Shown here piece by piece: positions 38,986 to 48,718 of a DNA stretch of 48,718 nt. A program made the position numbers and the translations under genes. Under the pieces are notes generated by a model. The model made no database searches. It was not told where the DNA came from and worked only from the letters and a program-made list of their open reading frames with translations. The stretch comes from Turicibacter sp. (lineage in GTDB: Bacteria > Bacillota > Clostridia > Lachnospirales > WQUN01): positions 1 through 48,718 of the forward strand of contig WRKH01000320.1 in assembly GCA_009778175.1 (NCBI GenBank), given 5' to 3'. Each line of letters starts with the position of its first letter. Position 1 is the first letter of the stretch.

Positions 38986-41070
38986 TTGGATTTGACAAAT
39001 TATTTTGGAAATATGGTTTTTAATGATGCCGTTATGCGGTCGAAATTGCCGCAGGATATTTATAAAGCCCTGAAAAAAACTATGATTGAGGGCAAAGCCC
39101 TGGATTTGAACGTGGCTAATGTGGTCGCAAATGCCATGAAAGAATGGGCAATCGAAAAGGGCGCAACCCATTTCACACACTGGTTTCAGCCAATGACGGG
39201 CGTTACAGCGGAAAAACATGACGGATTTATTGCCGTGGACGGAAACGATAAGATAATTCTGGAGTTTTCGGGCGCGGCACTGGTGCGGGGCGAGTCTGAT
39301 GCGTCGAGCTTCCCGTCTGGTGGCTTGAGGGCAACTTTTGAAGCTCGAGGTTATACCGTTTGGGATATCACGTCCTATGCGTTCGTAAAAGACGGCACAC
39401 TCTTTATCCCAACCGCATTTTGTGCCTATAACGGCGAAGCACTCGACAAAAAAACGCCGCTGCTCCGCTCCATGGAAGCACTCGATAAACAGGCACTCCG
39501 CATTACCCATCTATTCGAACGACATTACAAAAATATTGCCACAAAACGCATTATTACAACGGTTGGACCCGAGCAGGAATATTTCTTGGTTGATAAGGAT
39601 ATTTATCTGAAACGTCCCGATTTAATCATAACGGGGCGGACTTTGTTCGGTGCACCTCCCAGCAAAGGACAGGAAATGGAAGACCATTATTATGGTAGCA
39701 TAAAACCCAGAATTGCCGCATTTATGAAGGAGGTCGAGGAAGAATTATGGAAATACGGCGTGGCTGCCAAGACGAAACACAACGAGGCAGCACCTGGGCA
39801 ATACGAGCTTGCCCCGATTTTCACGATTACGAATGTCGCTTGCGATCACAATCAGCTGACCATGGAGACACTAAAAAATGTTGCCGCACGGCATAATTTA
39901 GCTTGTATCTTGCACGAAAAACCCTTTGCGGGTGTGAATGGCAGCGGCAAGCACAACAACTGGTCAATGGCGACGGATGCGGGCGTGAATCTGCTTGAAC
40001 CTGGCGAAACGCCGTTTGAAAACGCCCAATTTCTGCTATTTTTAACGGCAATAATAAAATCCGTGGACGTTCATCAGGATTTGTTGCGTGTCTCATGTGC
40101 AAGTGCTGGAAACGACCACAGACTCGGCTCTAGCGAGGCACCGCCAGCTATTATTTCCATATCGCTAGGGGACGAATTGACGGAGATTTTGACTGCCATC
40201 GAAACAGGCGAACGCTACCAAAACAAACAGCCCGAAGAGTTGGAGATTGGCGTAACCGTCCTGCCGCATTTTCCAAAAGATACGACAGACCGCAACCGCA
40301 CATCACCATTTGCGTTTACGGGCAATAAATTTGAGTTCCGAATGCTTGGCAGCTCGTTTTCCGTGGCTGGCCCGAATATTGTCTTAAACACGGCTGTTGC
40401 GGACACTTTAATGGAATTTGCCAACATTTTGGAAGAGTCCAAGAGTTTCAAATCCGATCTTGTCAAGCTGATACGCAAGACACTTTCGGCACACAAACGC
40501 ATCATTTTCAACGGGAACAATTATTCAGAAGAATGGCTAAATGAGGCGGAAAGGCGGGGTCTGTCCAATCTAAAAAACACAGTAGATGCCCTGCCCAAAT
40601 TGATTGAGCGAGGCGAAGTTTTCACAAAACATGGCGTATTTACAGAGCAGGAATTGCAGTCCCGCTACGAGATTCTGTTAGATAATTACGCCAAAACTAT
40701 CCACATAGAGGCTCTTACAATGTTGGATATTGTCAAATTACAGATAGTGCCAGCGGTGCTAAAATATCAAAATGAGCTGGCAAATTTAATCGACAAGAAG
40801 AAAGCCGATTTTGACAGCTCGCTTGAACGCTATTTTTTGAAAAACATCTCGGAAGAGTCCGCTAGTTTACTGACTAAAATGTTGGATTTGCAGGAGTTGT
40901 GTAATGAGAGCAAGCCAACTGCTATTTTGGAATCCGCAAAATTGTATAGCGACAAAATTCTACCCGCTATGCTAGATTTGCGGGCATCGGCGGATAGATT
41001 GGAGACATTGATGTCAAAAGAATATTGGCCGCTTCCGTCCTATGGGGATTTACTTTATAGCGTGATTTAG
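38986..41070 (+). CDS. glnN: Type III glutamine synthetase (GlnN-like)
   Basis: NYFGNMVFNDAVMRSKLPQD, THFTHWFQPMTGVTAEKHD, NEAAPGQYELAPIF, GSGKHNNWS; start set to TTG 38986 because the track ORF start lies in repeat copy 8. Confidence 0.92.
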   Translation: MDLTNYFGNMVFNDAVMRSKLPQDIYKALKKTMIEGKALDLNVANVVANAMKEWAIEKGATHFTHWFQPMTGVTAEKHDGFIAVDGNDKIILEFSGAALVRGESDASSFPSGGLRATFEARGYTVWDITSYAFVKDGTLFIPTAFCAYNGEALDKKTPLLRSMEALDKQALRITHLFERHYKNIATKRIITTVGPEQEYFLVDKDIYLKRPDLIITGRTLFGAPPSKGQEMEDHYYGSIKPRIAAFMKEVEEELWKYGVAAKTKHNEAAPGQYELAPIFTITNVACDHNQLTMETLKNVAARHNLACILHEKPFAGVNGSGKHNNWSMATDAGVNLLEPGETPFENAQFLLFLTAIIKSVDVHQDLLRVSCASAGNDHRLGSSEAPPAIISISLGDELTEILTAIETGERYQNKQPEELEIGVTVLPHFPKDTTDRNRTSPFAFTGNKFEFRMLGSSFSVAGPNIVLNTAVADTLMEFANILEESKSFKSDLVKLIRKTLSAHKRIIFNGNNYSEEWLNEAERRGLSNLKNTVDALPKLIERGEVFTKHGVFTEQELQSRYEILLDNYAKTIHIEALTMLDIVKLQIVPAVLKYQNELANLIDKKKADFDSSLERYFLKNISEESASLLTKMLDLQELCNESKPTAILESAKLYSDKILPAMLDLRASADRLETLMSKEYWPLPSYGDLLYSVI

Positions 41071-41105
41071 ATAAAAACGAATGAGCTTTGTTAAGGAGGG
41101 ACAAA

Positions 41106-41375
41106 ATGAACACTTCAAAAATTGAAATCAAGGAAAGCTGGATTAGGGTAGAAAATGCAGAGGAAATGGCAATCGGCTCAGTTAGCACGCTGTACCCCGA
41201 CCATTATGCTATTTTTGAGATAACTAGGATAGTGGACGGGTTTCGTCAAAGAGGCAGAGTGCTTTATTTGCTTGACGATGGGTACGATGCTATAAATTTG
41301 CAATTTGATTTCTACGATGAAGGAAACATGAATATAAGAGCGATAGCAGGGGTAGATTTACCATGGCAAATATGA
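41106..41375 (+). CDS. Small partner protein, module copy 1
   Basis: RBS AAGGAGGG before ATG 41106; three paralogues in tandem. Confidence 0.8.
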   Translation: MNTSKIEIKESWIRVENAEEMAIGSVSTLYPDHYAIFEITRIVDGFRQRGRVLYLLDDGYDAINLQFDFYDEGNMNIRAIAGVDLPWQI

Positions 41376-41839
41376 CACCAAATCAGGTTGAAATAGCTGA
41401 AAACGGGCGAATTTATTACGATTTGTATATAAAGCCTTTTGACGAGGTTACTATGCGGCAAATTAGATTTCAGTATGATACAGGTGCTGATAATTGTTTG
41501 TTAGATATTGCTGCGCTAAACAGACTCGGCTACACCAACGACTGGATAAAAACAACAGGAGAACCCAAAAAGGTCTACACAGCCGATTTGAAATTGGTGG
41601 AGGAGTGTTTTGTGATAAAACTGCCAAATGTAACCATCGGCAAGCACAGTTGCACCAACTTTCACATAGTAACGTCTTTGTCAGCCAAACTAGCCCCGCT
41701 ACTGGGCTTGAATTTCATTAAATTTTGCAACTGGTTTTTAGACTACGAAAAAGCCGTTGCCGATTTTAAGCTAATCAGGGAAATTTTCCCGATAAAACAG
41801 GGCGATTTCGGTATTCATTTCACGCAGGGAAAGATTTAA
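41363..41839 (+). CDS. Retropepsin-like (clan AA) aspartic protease, module copy 1
   Basis: FQYDTGADNCLLDI (DTGA active-site motif) and LAPLLGLNFIKF. Confidence 0.75.
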   Translation: MANMTPNQVEIAENGRIYYDLYIKPFDEVTMRQIRFQYDTGADNCLLDIAALNRLGYTNDWIKTTGEPKKVYTADLKLVEECFVIKLPNVTIGKHSCTNFHIVTSLSAKLAPLLGLNFIKFCNWFLDYEKAVADFKLIREIFPIKQGDFGIHFTQGKI

Positions 41840-41857
41840 TACGAGGAGGAAAATAAA

Positions 41858-42121
41858 ATGACAACTTCAAAAATCAAGGAAAACTGGATTAGAGTAGAAA
41901 ATGCAGAGGAAATAGCAATCGGCTCAGTTAGCACGTTGTACCCCGACCATTATGCCATTTTCGAGATAACTAGGATAGTGGACGGCTTTCGTGAAAGGGG
42001 TAGAGTGCTTTATTTGCTTGACGATGGGTACGATGCTATAAATTTAAAACATGATTTTTACGATGAGGGCATTATGAATATACAGGCGATAGCGGGGGTA
42101 AATCTACCATGGCAAATATGA
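41858..42121 (+). CDS. Small partner protein, module copy 2
   Basis: Near-identical to copy 1 except C-terminus; RBS GAGGA. Confidence 0.8.
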   Translation: MTTSKIKENWIRVENAEEIAIGSVSTLYPDHYAIFEITRIVDGFRERGRVLYLLDDGYDAINLKHDFYDEGIMNIQAIAGVNLPWQI

Positions 42122-42579
42122 TGACTAACCAGGTTGCAATCGCCGACAACGGGCGGATTTATTACAATGTGTACATTAAGCCTTTTGATAATGTTACCAT
42201 GCAGTACATTAGATTTCAATATGATACGGGTGCGGACAACTGTATGCTAGACATTTCTGAATTAAACAGACTCGGCTACACCAACGATTGGATAAAAACA
42301 ACAGGAGAACCCAAAAAGGTCTACACAGCCGATTTGAAATTGGTGGAAGAATGTTTTGTGATAAAACTGCCAAATGTAACCATCGGCAAGCACAGCTGCA
42401 CCAATTTCCACATAGTAACGTCTTTGTCAGCCAAACTAGCCCCGCTACTGGGCTTGAATTTCATCAAATTCTGTAGCTGGCACTTGAATTACAAGGAATA
42501 TTTTGCCGAATTTGAGCTGATAGAGGAAATTTTCCCGATAAAACAGGGCGATTTCGGTATTCATTTCACGCAGGGATAA
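42109..42579 (+). CDS. Retropepsin-like aspartic protease, module copy 2
   Basis: FQYDTGADNCMLDI; LLGLNFIKF; 13-bp overlap with upstream gene. Confidence 0.75.
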   Translation: MANMMTNQVAIADNGRIYYNVYIKPFDNVTMQYIRFQYDTGADNCMLDISELNRLGYTNDWIKTTGEPKKVYTADLKLVEECFVIKLPNVTIGKHSCTNFHIVTSLSAKLAPLLGLNFIKFCSWHLNYKEYFAEFELIEEIFPIKQGDFGIHFTQG

Positions 42580-42603
42580 ATTTAATACAAGGAGGAAAAT
42601 AAA

Positions 42604-42864
42604 ATGACAGCTTCAAAAATCAAGGAAAACTGGATTAGAGTGGAAAATGCAGAGGAAATAGCAATCGGCTCAGTTAGCACGTTGTACCCCGACCATTATG
42701 CCATTTTCGAGATAACTAGGATAGTGGACGGGTTTCGTGAAAGGGGTAGAGTGCTTTATTTGCTTGACGATGGGTATGCGGCTATAAAGCTAGAATCCAG
42801 TTTGTATAGAGATGGACTAGATGTAAGAACTATAACGGGGGTAAATCTGCCATGGCAAGTATGA
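42604..42864 (+). CDS. Small partner protein, module copy 3
   Basis: Paralogue with divergent C-terminus (AAIKLESSLYRDGLDVRTITGVNLPWQV). Confidence 0.8.
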   Translation: MTASKIKENWIRVENAEEIAIGSVSTLYPDHYAIFEITRIVDGFRERGRVLYLLDDGYAAIKLESSLYRDGLDVRTITGVNLPWQV

Positions 42865-43325
42865 TGACCAATCGAGTTGCAATAGCCGACAGCGGAAAAA
42901 TTTATTACAATGTGTACATTAAGCCCTTCGACGATGTTACCATGAAACCTGTTAGATTCCAGCACGATACAGGTGCTGATAACTGTATGCTAGATATTTC
43001 ACGCCTAAACGAACTAGGCTACACCAACGACTGGGTAAAAACAACAGGAGAACCCACAAAAATTTACACAGCCGATTTGAAATTGGTGGAGGAATGTTTT
43101 GTGGTAAAACTCCCCAATATAACCATCGGTAAGCACAGTTGTACCAACTTTCACATAGTAACGTCTTTGTCAGCCAAACTAGCCCCGCTACTGGGCTTGA
43201 ATTTCATTAAATTTTGCAGCTGGCACTTGAATTACAAGGAGTATTTTGCCGAATTTGAACTGATAGAGGAAATTTTCCCGATAAAACAGGGCGATTTCGG
43301 TATTCATTTCACGCAACAAACATAA
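42852..43325 (+). CDS. Retropepsin-like aspartic protease, module copy 3
   Basis: FQHDTGADNCMLDI; LLGLNFIKF; same 13-bp overlap. Confidence 0.75.
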   Translation: MASMMTNRVAIADSGKIYYNVYIKPFDDVTMKPVRFQHDTGADNCMLDISRLNELGYTNDWVKTTGEPTKIYTADLKLVEECFVVKLPNITIGKHSCTNFHIVTSLSAKLAPLLGLNFIKFCSWHLNYKEYFAEFELIEEIFPIKQGDFGIHFTQQT

Positions 43326-43329
43326 AAAT

Positions 43330-43358
43330 CCCCCGCCAATCGGCGGGGGAAAATTTTA
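43330..43358. terminator. Strong hairpin terminator between convergent genes
   Basis: cccccgcc-aatc-ggcggggg with flanking A/T tract. Confidence 0.8.
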
Positions 43359-43359
43359 T

Positions 43360-46300
43360 CTATCTTCTGATATTTACCGTCTGAGTCGCCTCGTCCCAGC
43401 TTACTTGCACGCCCAAACTATCAGCTATGTACCGCAACGGCACAAAAGCTCGATCGTTTACTATCATGGGCATTCCCAAGCCATCGGGGAGCGGCGTGTC
43501 CAGCGGTAACTGTAAAACTACGCCATTGCTGATTATAACGGCTGTCCTTGCTTCAGCGTTCCAATTTACGTCCGCACCGAATATCTCGGCTATAAGCCGA
43601 AGCGGCATCATTGTGCGGTTGTACTCTGGGTCGATAAACGGAGCTAAGCCCTCGCTATCGGTTGTTTGTACGCCGTTTATTGTGTGAGTCGCTTGCCCGA
43701 TTGTGAAAAACATCTCAATCGGCTGTGGCTGTGGCTGTGGAGCTGACTCGGGTGGAGCGGTAACTACCTCTTCTACGACTATTGGCTCGATTGTCAAGGT
43801 AAGTTCTAGGGATTCCACTACCGCCTCGCTCTCTTCATCGTATAAACTTAAAGTTAGGGTGTATGTACCAGCCACATCGTTCGTAACGCCCTCTAAATCA
43901 AATGGCATTACTTCGTCCACGACTTCCGCAAATGTCATCTCTGAGACGATTTCTTCGAGTGCGGCAACTACCTCTTCGGGCAATTCGTCCGTTTCGGAAA
44001 TTTCCTCTTCCGCCGTCTCGTTGTAAATCTCTATCGCAAGCCCCAAAGCCCATTCTGGTGCGGCTGAACTTGCGAAATTTACGCCCGTCGGTAAGCCTGT
44101 GAGATTTAGTTGGTATACGCCCGTTGCTACATCTGGCAGGAAAATATCCCACTCGGTGGAATCGTCTACCGCTATTGTGATGGTTAGTGCAATACTACCG
44201 TCTTCTTGGATAAAACCTGGTAAAGCTGCCTCTGTTACTTCGGCTGCAACCTGTACAGGCCGTCTGGGTATCCATGGTGTTATCGGAATAACAGGTCCTT
44301 CTAGGAAATCATCCTCTGGTTGTTCGAAATGACCGCCGCCGCCAAGGTCTGGTTGCGTGGGTGGCTGTGTGGGTGGTTGTGTGGGTGGCTGCGTAGGTGG
44401 CTGTGTCTCTGTTTCCACCAAAAAGACAACGCTTTCGCTTAACGGCGAACTTATGTGAGTTGTGTAATTGCCCACGGCTCTAAGCTGTATCGTGTAACTA
44501 CCTGCCGAAAGCTCCAAATTTCCAAGGTCAAAGCTAGTGCCTTCCAACGCCAATTCCCTTAACGTGCCGTCCACATAAACGCTATATCCCACCGCTCCAG
44601 AAACGGCGTTCCAACTCAAGATTGTGTCAGCTATGCTCAAATTGGTAGGTGCTGGCAATGTCGGAAGCTCGGTGGCTACCACTTCAATGGAAAATGTCAT
44701 GCTAAGCAGCGAATCGGCAAATCTTGTACCGTCTCCAATCGCCCTTACCTGCAGATTGTGCAGCCCTGCGGGAAGATTCAATTCCTCCAAATCAAAATAA
44801 TTGTAATCTGCTGTCGCAACCCTTGTGCCGCTTAAATAGATTGCATAACTAGCGGAGCGGGAAACAGCGTTCCAATGGAATACCGTGCCGATCGCATCCA
44901 AATGCGTGGGTGTAGGCAACTGAATCTCTCCTAGCTCGCCAACCAACAACGTAAACGGCAGAGAAATTCCACGCCCCGCAACTGTCATCGTCAACACCAA
45001 ATCAAACTCACCCTCGGGCAAACCATCAGTCGCTGTCGCTCCAAATAGCGTTACACCCTGCGTTACATCAACCGAAATCACGCCATGCCCATCTTCTACC
45101 GTCAAAGTCCCCGTTCCGCCATTCTGAATTACAGGACTATTCGCACCCGCTATTGCTGTGCCAAAATCAATATTCATCGGATTATAACCCGAAAGCACCA
45201 TCGTCCGAGTGTAATTCATTGCATCAGGCCAGGGCATCCTATCCCTTGCCACGCTCCGAGGCACGCTTAACGCTATATTATACGTACCATCCGCAATTCC
45301 AGCCACATCAACATCAAACTCCACCGTACCTGCCGTGCGTTCCAAAATTTCATCAGCTTGGAAAATGCCCTCAATCCTCGGTGCGTTGGCGGCGACCGTG
45401 TAACTTACCTGTGTCCAGCTACTCACGCCCAAGGCGTTCCCAGCACGTATCCTAAAATTATAAACGCCGCCCCTTTGCAGATTCGCAATAACCCATGGGG
45501 CTGTATAGGCTAAATCACTAGGCTGTGGCACATCGGATGCAGAGTAAATCGGGTTGTCGGGGTGTCCGAAATTTGCGTGCGGGAACATAACCTCATAACC
45601 CGAGCCGCCTAAATGAACGGCTACCCAGTTGTGCCCGCCGCCTTGCATTACCATATAACCAAAATCGCTCATATCCTGCGTTGCAAAACTGTTCGGCCTT
45701 GCGGTGGCGATGTGTGTGGTAAGATTTCTCCACGTCCCATTATCAAGGAATTCTATCTCAAAAAATTCCGCCTGCGGGTCGTTGAAATTCCAGTCTAACG
45801 TAAAGGTGTGCGGATAAGTTATCGAACGCAGAGACGGCGTGGGCGAACCCTGCCTGTGCATAATGTATTGCAGTTCGTTAAAGGAAACTTGAAAGCCAGT
45901 CGGAGCGGCGGGCGTATGCGAAAAATGAAGAGGCATAACGCCGACACTCGCCTCTAAATGTGCCACCAAAGCGGCAACTTGCCCTGCCGAACCCGTGGGG
46001 CGAATATCCAACGGCGAAGTGGACGGCCTAAAATCGCCCTCAAATCCCCAGCCGTGGTTAGCGGCGTTGCCGTTTAATGCTGGAAAACCTGGGTTTACTT
46101 CTTGGTCTATCTCTGGTGGCATCAGCATTGTGGCGGTTTGATCTATTATGATACCGATATCCAAATTGGGGTCAAAAGTGCTTGCGGTGGCGGCATCCAT
46201 TATGTTTGGCTGCATTTGTGCAACGGCGGCTGCAAAATCATTCCACTCCTCCATTGTGCTCCAACCCCGAGCGGTATTTCTGTACCCCAAATCTCCGAGC

Positions 46301-48504
46301 GGCGGAATCGTCATAGCACCCACGGAGGTAAAATTCTCTCGGCTTAAATTGTCGCCCGTTACGAGAAAACCAGGCCCGTCGCCGAAAAAGTGGTTATGCC
46401 CCGTATGCGGTGCAAAGCCCCTTGCGTGGCCGTGCCGAGAACGCAGAAATGGAAAACCTACATTTTCAAAGATATTGCCTTCCGCCCAAATTGTGGCGTT
46501 ATGTGCCGCACCTATGCCGTATCCCGTGTATCTGTCCGCCAAGCGATAATGCAACGGATGCCCGATAACTTCTCGGAATAGATTGTTGAACATATGCTGA
46601 TTGTGGTGGCGGGTTCTTGGATTTCTTTCCTGTGCATGGTCGTAGATGTTGCTGTGCAACGTGCCGTAATGCCTGTGTACATTGTTGTCAAGATTCTGAT
46701 TCTGCACGCCGCCCACGACTAGATGAGTGCCGCGCCCGCCGTTAAAATGATTGTAAGAAATTGTGTAACCTCTGACATTTTGCTCTATATCGACCGAACC
46801 CTGCCCCATAGTGCGGTCGGTCTCTTCATCATTGTAGAAAAAGCGATTTTGCCCGAAATGAAAGGTATTGTTGTGTACCCAAAGATTGGTTGTGTTGCCG
46901 CTTGCTCTAAAACCCTGCTGGAAAAATTGGTCAACGGCTAAATTCCGATAAACTACATTAACCGCCCCATTTGTGAACATTCCCCAACCGTATAATCTCG
47001 CATCATTGCCGACCCCCTCAAAGGTGATTCTGTGAGCTGTGTTGCCTTGCATGGTCATCATACGATTGCCGCCCATAGCATCGGGAGGTAGCACCGCACC
47101 CGCCGCCGCCGCTGTGTTTGCAACTCGGTCAAAAGCCCCGACCGTTCCGAGAAAGCGGATTACCAAGGGATTTCCGCCTCGGAAAGCACTATTTATATTA
47201 AGGTCGGCGATGGTAAAATTCGCCCAATTATTATGTGAAACGTACATGATGACGGCATCTGGATCGATTCTGCCGTCAGAGAGATAACCGCCCGTTGCGC
47301 CGTATAACGCCCAGTCGGTTTGGGCGGAATTGCCCAAAAGCTCATTCGACGGAATAAAAGCCGCCCCCAACCTAGAAAAGCTCTCCGTACGAAGCGAGCC
47401 AAAAGCCTCCACCACCGCACCGCCTTGTCGGATTTCTACATCGTAAGTGCCTCGTGGCAAGCCTTGAATGTCTACTCGCCAAATATTGCGGGCGGAGTCG
47501 ATTTGGCGGATAAGTTCGTTGTCAACCTGCACCCAGCCATTCGCCATGTCCCAAGTGGGGTCGTAGCTTGTGATACTTTCGCCCGTCCGCCAATAATAGG
47601 CATTTTGCCCAGGCGTAAGCCGTACGAAAGCCTCGAAAGGCCCAGCACCTGTCCAGGTCGCCCACGCTGTCTCAAACCAAGTACCTGCCGTATCGCCCAC
47701 GAATGGCGTAATCATCGCTGTTATTGGGAGAAACCCGCTGACGGTTACGGTTGCACTATGTTCGCCCGCCTCGAGTTCGGGGTTTGGTGCTATTTCAAAA
47801 TAAGCCGCCGCTCCTGGGGCTAGGTACATTATTTGCGTGGTGGAAAGGGAGAAAGCCGTGTCGTTTGATATTGAGATTGAAATGTTTAGGATTTCTTCAC
47901 GCAGATTGGTGATTCTAACCTGCCTAGGGGGAGTTTCGCCGTCCTCTTCGCCTACCCAAAAAACGCCCTCTCTAACCACGCCGAAATTGATGTTTTCGTG
48001 TGGGTAGAGTTCAAGGCTGGCTGGAATGGTTTGCAAAAAGTCCAAGCCGTCCGCCGCCACGCTAAATGCGTATGCTAGGTTGCCTTCTTCGGGTTGGTCG
48101 TTTTCGTCTTCGTCTTCGTTGTCGTTGTCGTTGTCATTGTCATCGTCATCGCCGTTTTCGTTGTCGTTTTCGTCGCCGTTTTCGTTGTCATCGTTGTTTT
48201 CGTCGTCGTTTTCGTCTCCATTTTCGTCGCCGTTGTCATCGCCATTTTCGCCGTCTTCTTCTTCTTCGGCTGGCTCTTCGTCTTCGTCTTCTTCGGATTC
48301 GATTTCTTCCTCATCGGCTATACCCATCTCGTCATTTTCAAGCACGGTGATACTAACGTCAAAGGACTCCGTGCGGATAGGTATTGCTTCCTGCCACTCT
48401 TGCTGTTCGTTTACGCCCTCGTTTGCGTACACGAAATTTGCTGAGGTGATTAGCATAACCACCGCTAGCAACATTGCCAGATACTGCTTTGTTCGTTTTT
48501 TCAT
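43360..48504 (-). CDS. Large secreted surface protein: acidic D/E/N repeat, pectate-lyase (PL1-like) beta-helix, Fn3-like repeats, PTQP linker, C-terminal copper-amine-oxidase-N-like/stalk domain
   Basis: Signal peptide; YTISYNHFNGG...RNPRTRHHNQHMFNNLFRE; C-terminal MPLRLIAEIFGADVNWNAEARTAVI..FVPLRYIADSLGVQVSWDEATQTVNI. Confidence 0.85.
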   Translation of the reverse strand: MKKRTKQYLAMLLAVVMLITSANFVYANEGVNEQQEWQEAIPIRTESFDVSITVLENDEMGIADEEEIESEEDEDEEPAEEEEDGENGDDNGDENGDENDDENNDDNENGDENDNENGDDDDNDNDNDNEDEDENDQPEEGNLAYAFSVAADGLDFLQTIPASLELYPHENINFGVVREGVFWVGEEDGETPPRQVRITNLREEILNISISISNDTAFSLSTTQIMYLAPGAAAYFEIAPNPELEAGEHSATVTVSGFLPITAMITPFVGDTAGTWFETAWATWTGAGPFEAFVRLTPGQNAYYWRTGESITSYDPTWDMANGWVQVDNELIRQIDSARNIWRVDIQGLPRGTYDVEIRQGGAVVEAFGSLRTESFSRLGAAFIPSNELLGNSAQTDWALYGATGGYLSDGRIDPDAVIMYVSHNNWANFTIADLNINSAFRGGNPLVIRFLGTVGAFDRVANTAAAAGAVLPPDAMGGNRMMTMQGNTAHRITFEGVGNDARLYGWGMFTNGAVNVVYRNLAVDQFFQQGFRASGNTTNLWVHNNTFHFGQNRFFYNDEETDRTMGQGSVDIEQNVRGYTISYNHFNGGRGTHLVVGGVQNQNLDNNVHRHYGTLHSNIYDHAQERNPRTRHHNQHMFNNLFREVIGHPLHYRLADRYTGYGIGAAHNATIWAEGNIFENVGFPFLRSRHGHARGFAPHTGHNHFFGDGPGFLVTGDNLSRENFTSVGAMTIPPLGDLGYRNTARGWSTMEEWNDFAAAVAQMQPNIMDAATASTFDPNLDIGIIIDQTATMLMPPEIDQEVNPGFPALNGNAANHGWGFEGDFRPSTSPLDIRPTGSAGQVAALVAHLEASVGVMPLHFSHTPAAPTGFQVSFNELQYIMHRQGSPTPSLRSITYPHTFTLDWNFNDPQAEFFEIEFLDNGTWRNLTTHIATARPNSFATQDMSDFGYMVMQGGGHNWVAVHLGGSGYEVMFPHANFGHPDNPIYSASDVPQPSDLAYTAPWVIANLQRGGVYNFRIRAGNALGVSSWTQVSYTVAANAPRIEGIFQADEILERTAGTVEFDVDVAGIADGTYNIALSVPRSVARDRMPWPDAMNYTRTMVLSGYNPMNIDFGTAIAGANSPVIQNGGTGTLTVEDGHGVISVDVTQGVTLFGATATDGLPEGEFDLVLTMTVAGRGISLPFTLLVGELGEIQLPTPTHLDAIGTVFHWNAVSRSASYAIYLSGTRVATADYNYFDLEELNLPAGLHNLQVRAIGDGTRFADSLLSMTFSIEVVATELPTLPAPTNLSIADTILSWNAVSGAVGYSVYVDGTLRELALEGTSFDLGNLELSAGSYTIQLRAVGNYTTHISSPLSESVVFLVETETQPPTQPPTQPPTQPPTQPDLGGGGHFEQPEDDFLEGPVIPITPWIPRRPVQVAAEVTEAALPGFIQEDGSIALTITIAVDDSTEWDIFLPDVATGVYQLNLTGLPTGVNFASSAAPEWALGLAIEIYNETAEEEISETDELPEEVVAALEEIVSEMTFAEVVDEVMPFDLEGVTNDVAGTYTLTLSLYDEESEAVVESLELTLTIEPIVVEEVVTAPPESAPQPQPQPIEMFFTIGQATHTINGVQTTDSEGLAPFIDPEYNRTMMPLRLIAEIFGADVNWNAEARTAVIISNGVVLQLPLDTPLPDGLGMPMIVNDRAFVPLRYIADSLGVQVSWDEATQTVNIRR

Positions 48505-48621
48505 TTTTCTCTCCTCACCTAGATAGGTTTATCGGTTTCCAAACCGATTGTATTCGCCTGTACCCCTGTGGTACGGCTCTCCTCTTGGTTCGGCTATTTT
48601 TAGTGAATTTTTTAAACTAAA

Positions 48622-48718
48622 AACGGCCTCAACGGCCTCAACGGCCTCAACGGCCTCAACGGCCTCAACGGCCTCAACGGCCTCAACGGCCTCAACGGCC
48701 TCAACGGCCTCAACGGCC
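48622..48718. repeat. 9-bp tandem repeat (aacggcctc), at least 10 copies, reaching window end
   Basis: Uninterrupted aacggcctc units from 48622 to 48718. Confidence 0.97.

Noticed and set aside
48026-48526. Plus-strand Ser-rich and Val/Phe-rich ORFs, and minus-strand Lys/Thr ORF at 48075
   Set aside because: Alternative frames of the acidic repeat in the 1714-aa gene.

Overview
Window of about 48.7 kb from a probable Clostridia-type Bacillota genome (AGGAGG-type ribosome sites, FliS/FlaG, type III glutamine synthetase). No rRNA, tRNA or CRISPR array was recognised by eye. (1) About 1-18661, minus strand: a nine-gene operon running off the left edge. In transcription order it encodes a membrane vWA protein, two tandem tubulin/FtsZ-superfamily proteins (GGGTGSG signature), two orphan proteins, a zinc-ribbon/multi-TM subtilisin-like protease, a small membrane protein, a zinc-ribbon P-loop GTPase, a protein with MORN-like repeats, and the start of another gene. 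This is the best candidate for a little-described multicomponent system. It resembles, and extends, the vWA + FtsZ-like + GTPase membrane-remodelling neighbourhood predicted by Makarova and Koonin (FtsZl families). (2) Next to it, a tyrosine recombinase gene lies between two perfect 26-bp inverted repeats whose structure looks like a recombinase core site. Inside are a near-consensus outward promoter, 40-bp iterons and a terminator, so this may be a self-encoded inversion switch between the operon and a divergent ThyX-like gene. (3) 20.6-41 kb is mostly housekeeping: clpS/clpA, flaG/fliS, DUF362 ferredoxin-like, pyk, FMN oxidase, glycan polymerase/glycosyltransferase, tmk, hisC, aroA, GS-III. 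A modular GC-rich hairpin repeat recurs at eight sites, usually next to stop codons. (4) 41.1-43.3 kb: three tandem copies of a two-gene module, each a small protein plus a retropepsin-like (DTGA) aspartic protease. (5) A 1714-aa secreted pectate-lyase-like surface protein, with a 9-bp tandem repeat reaching the window end.
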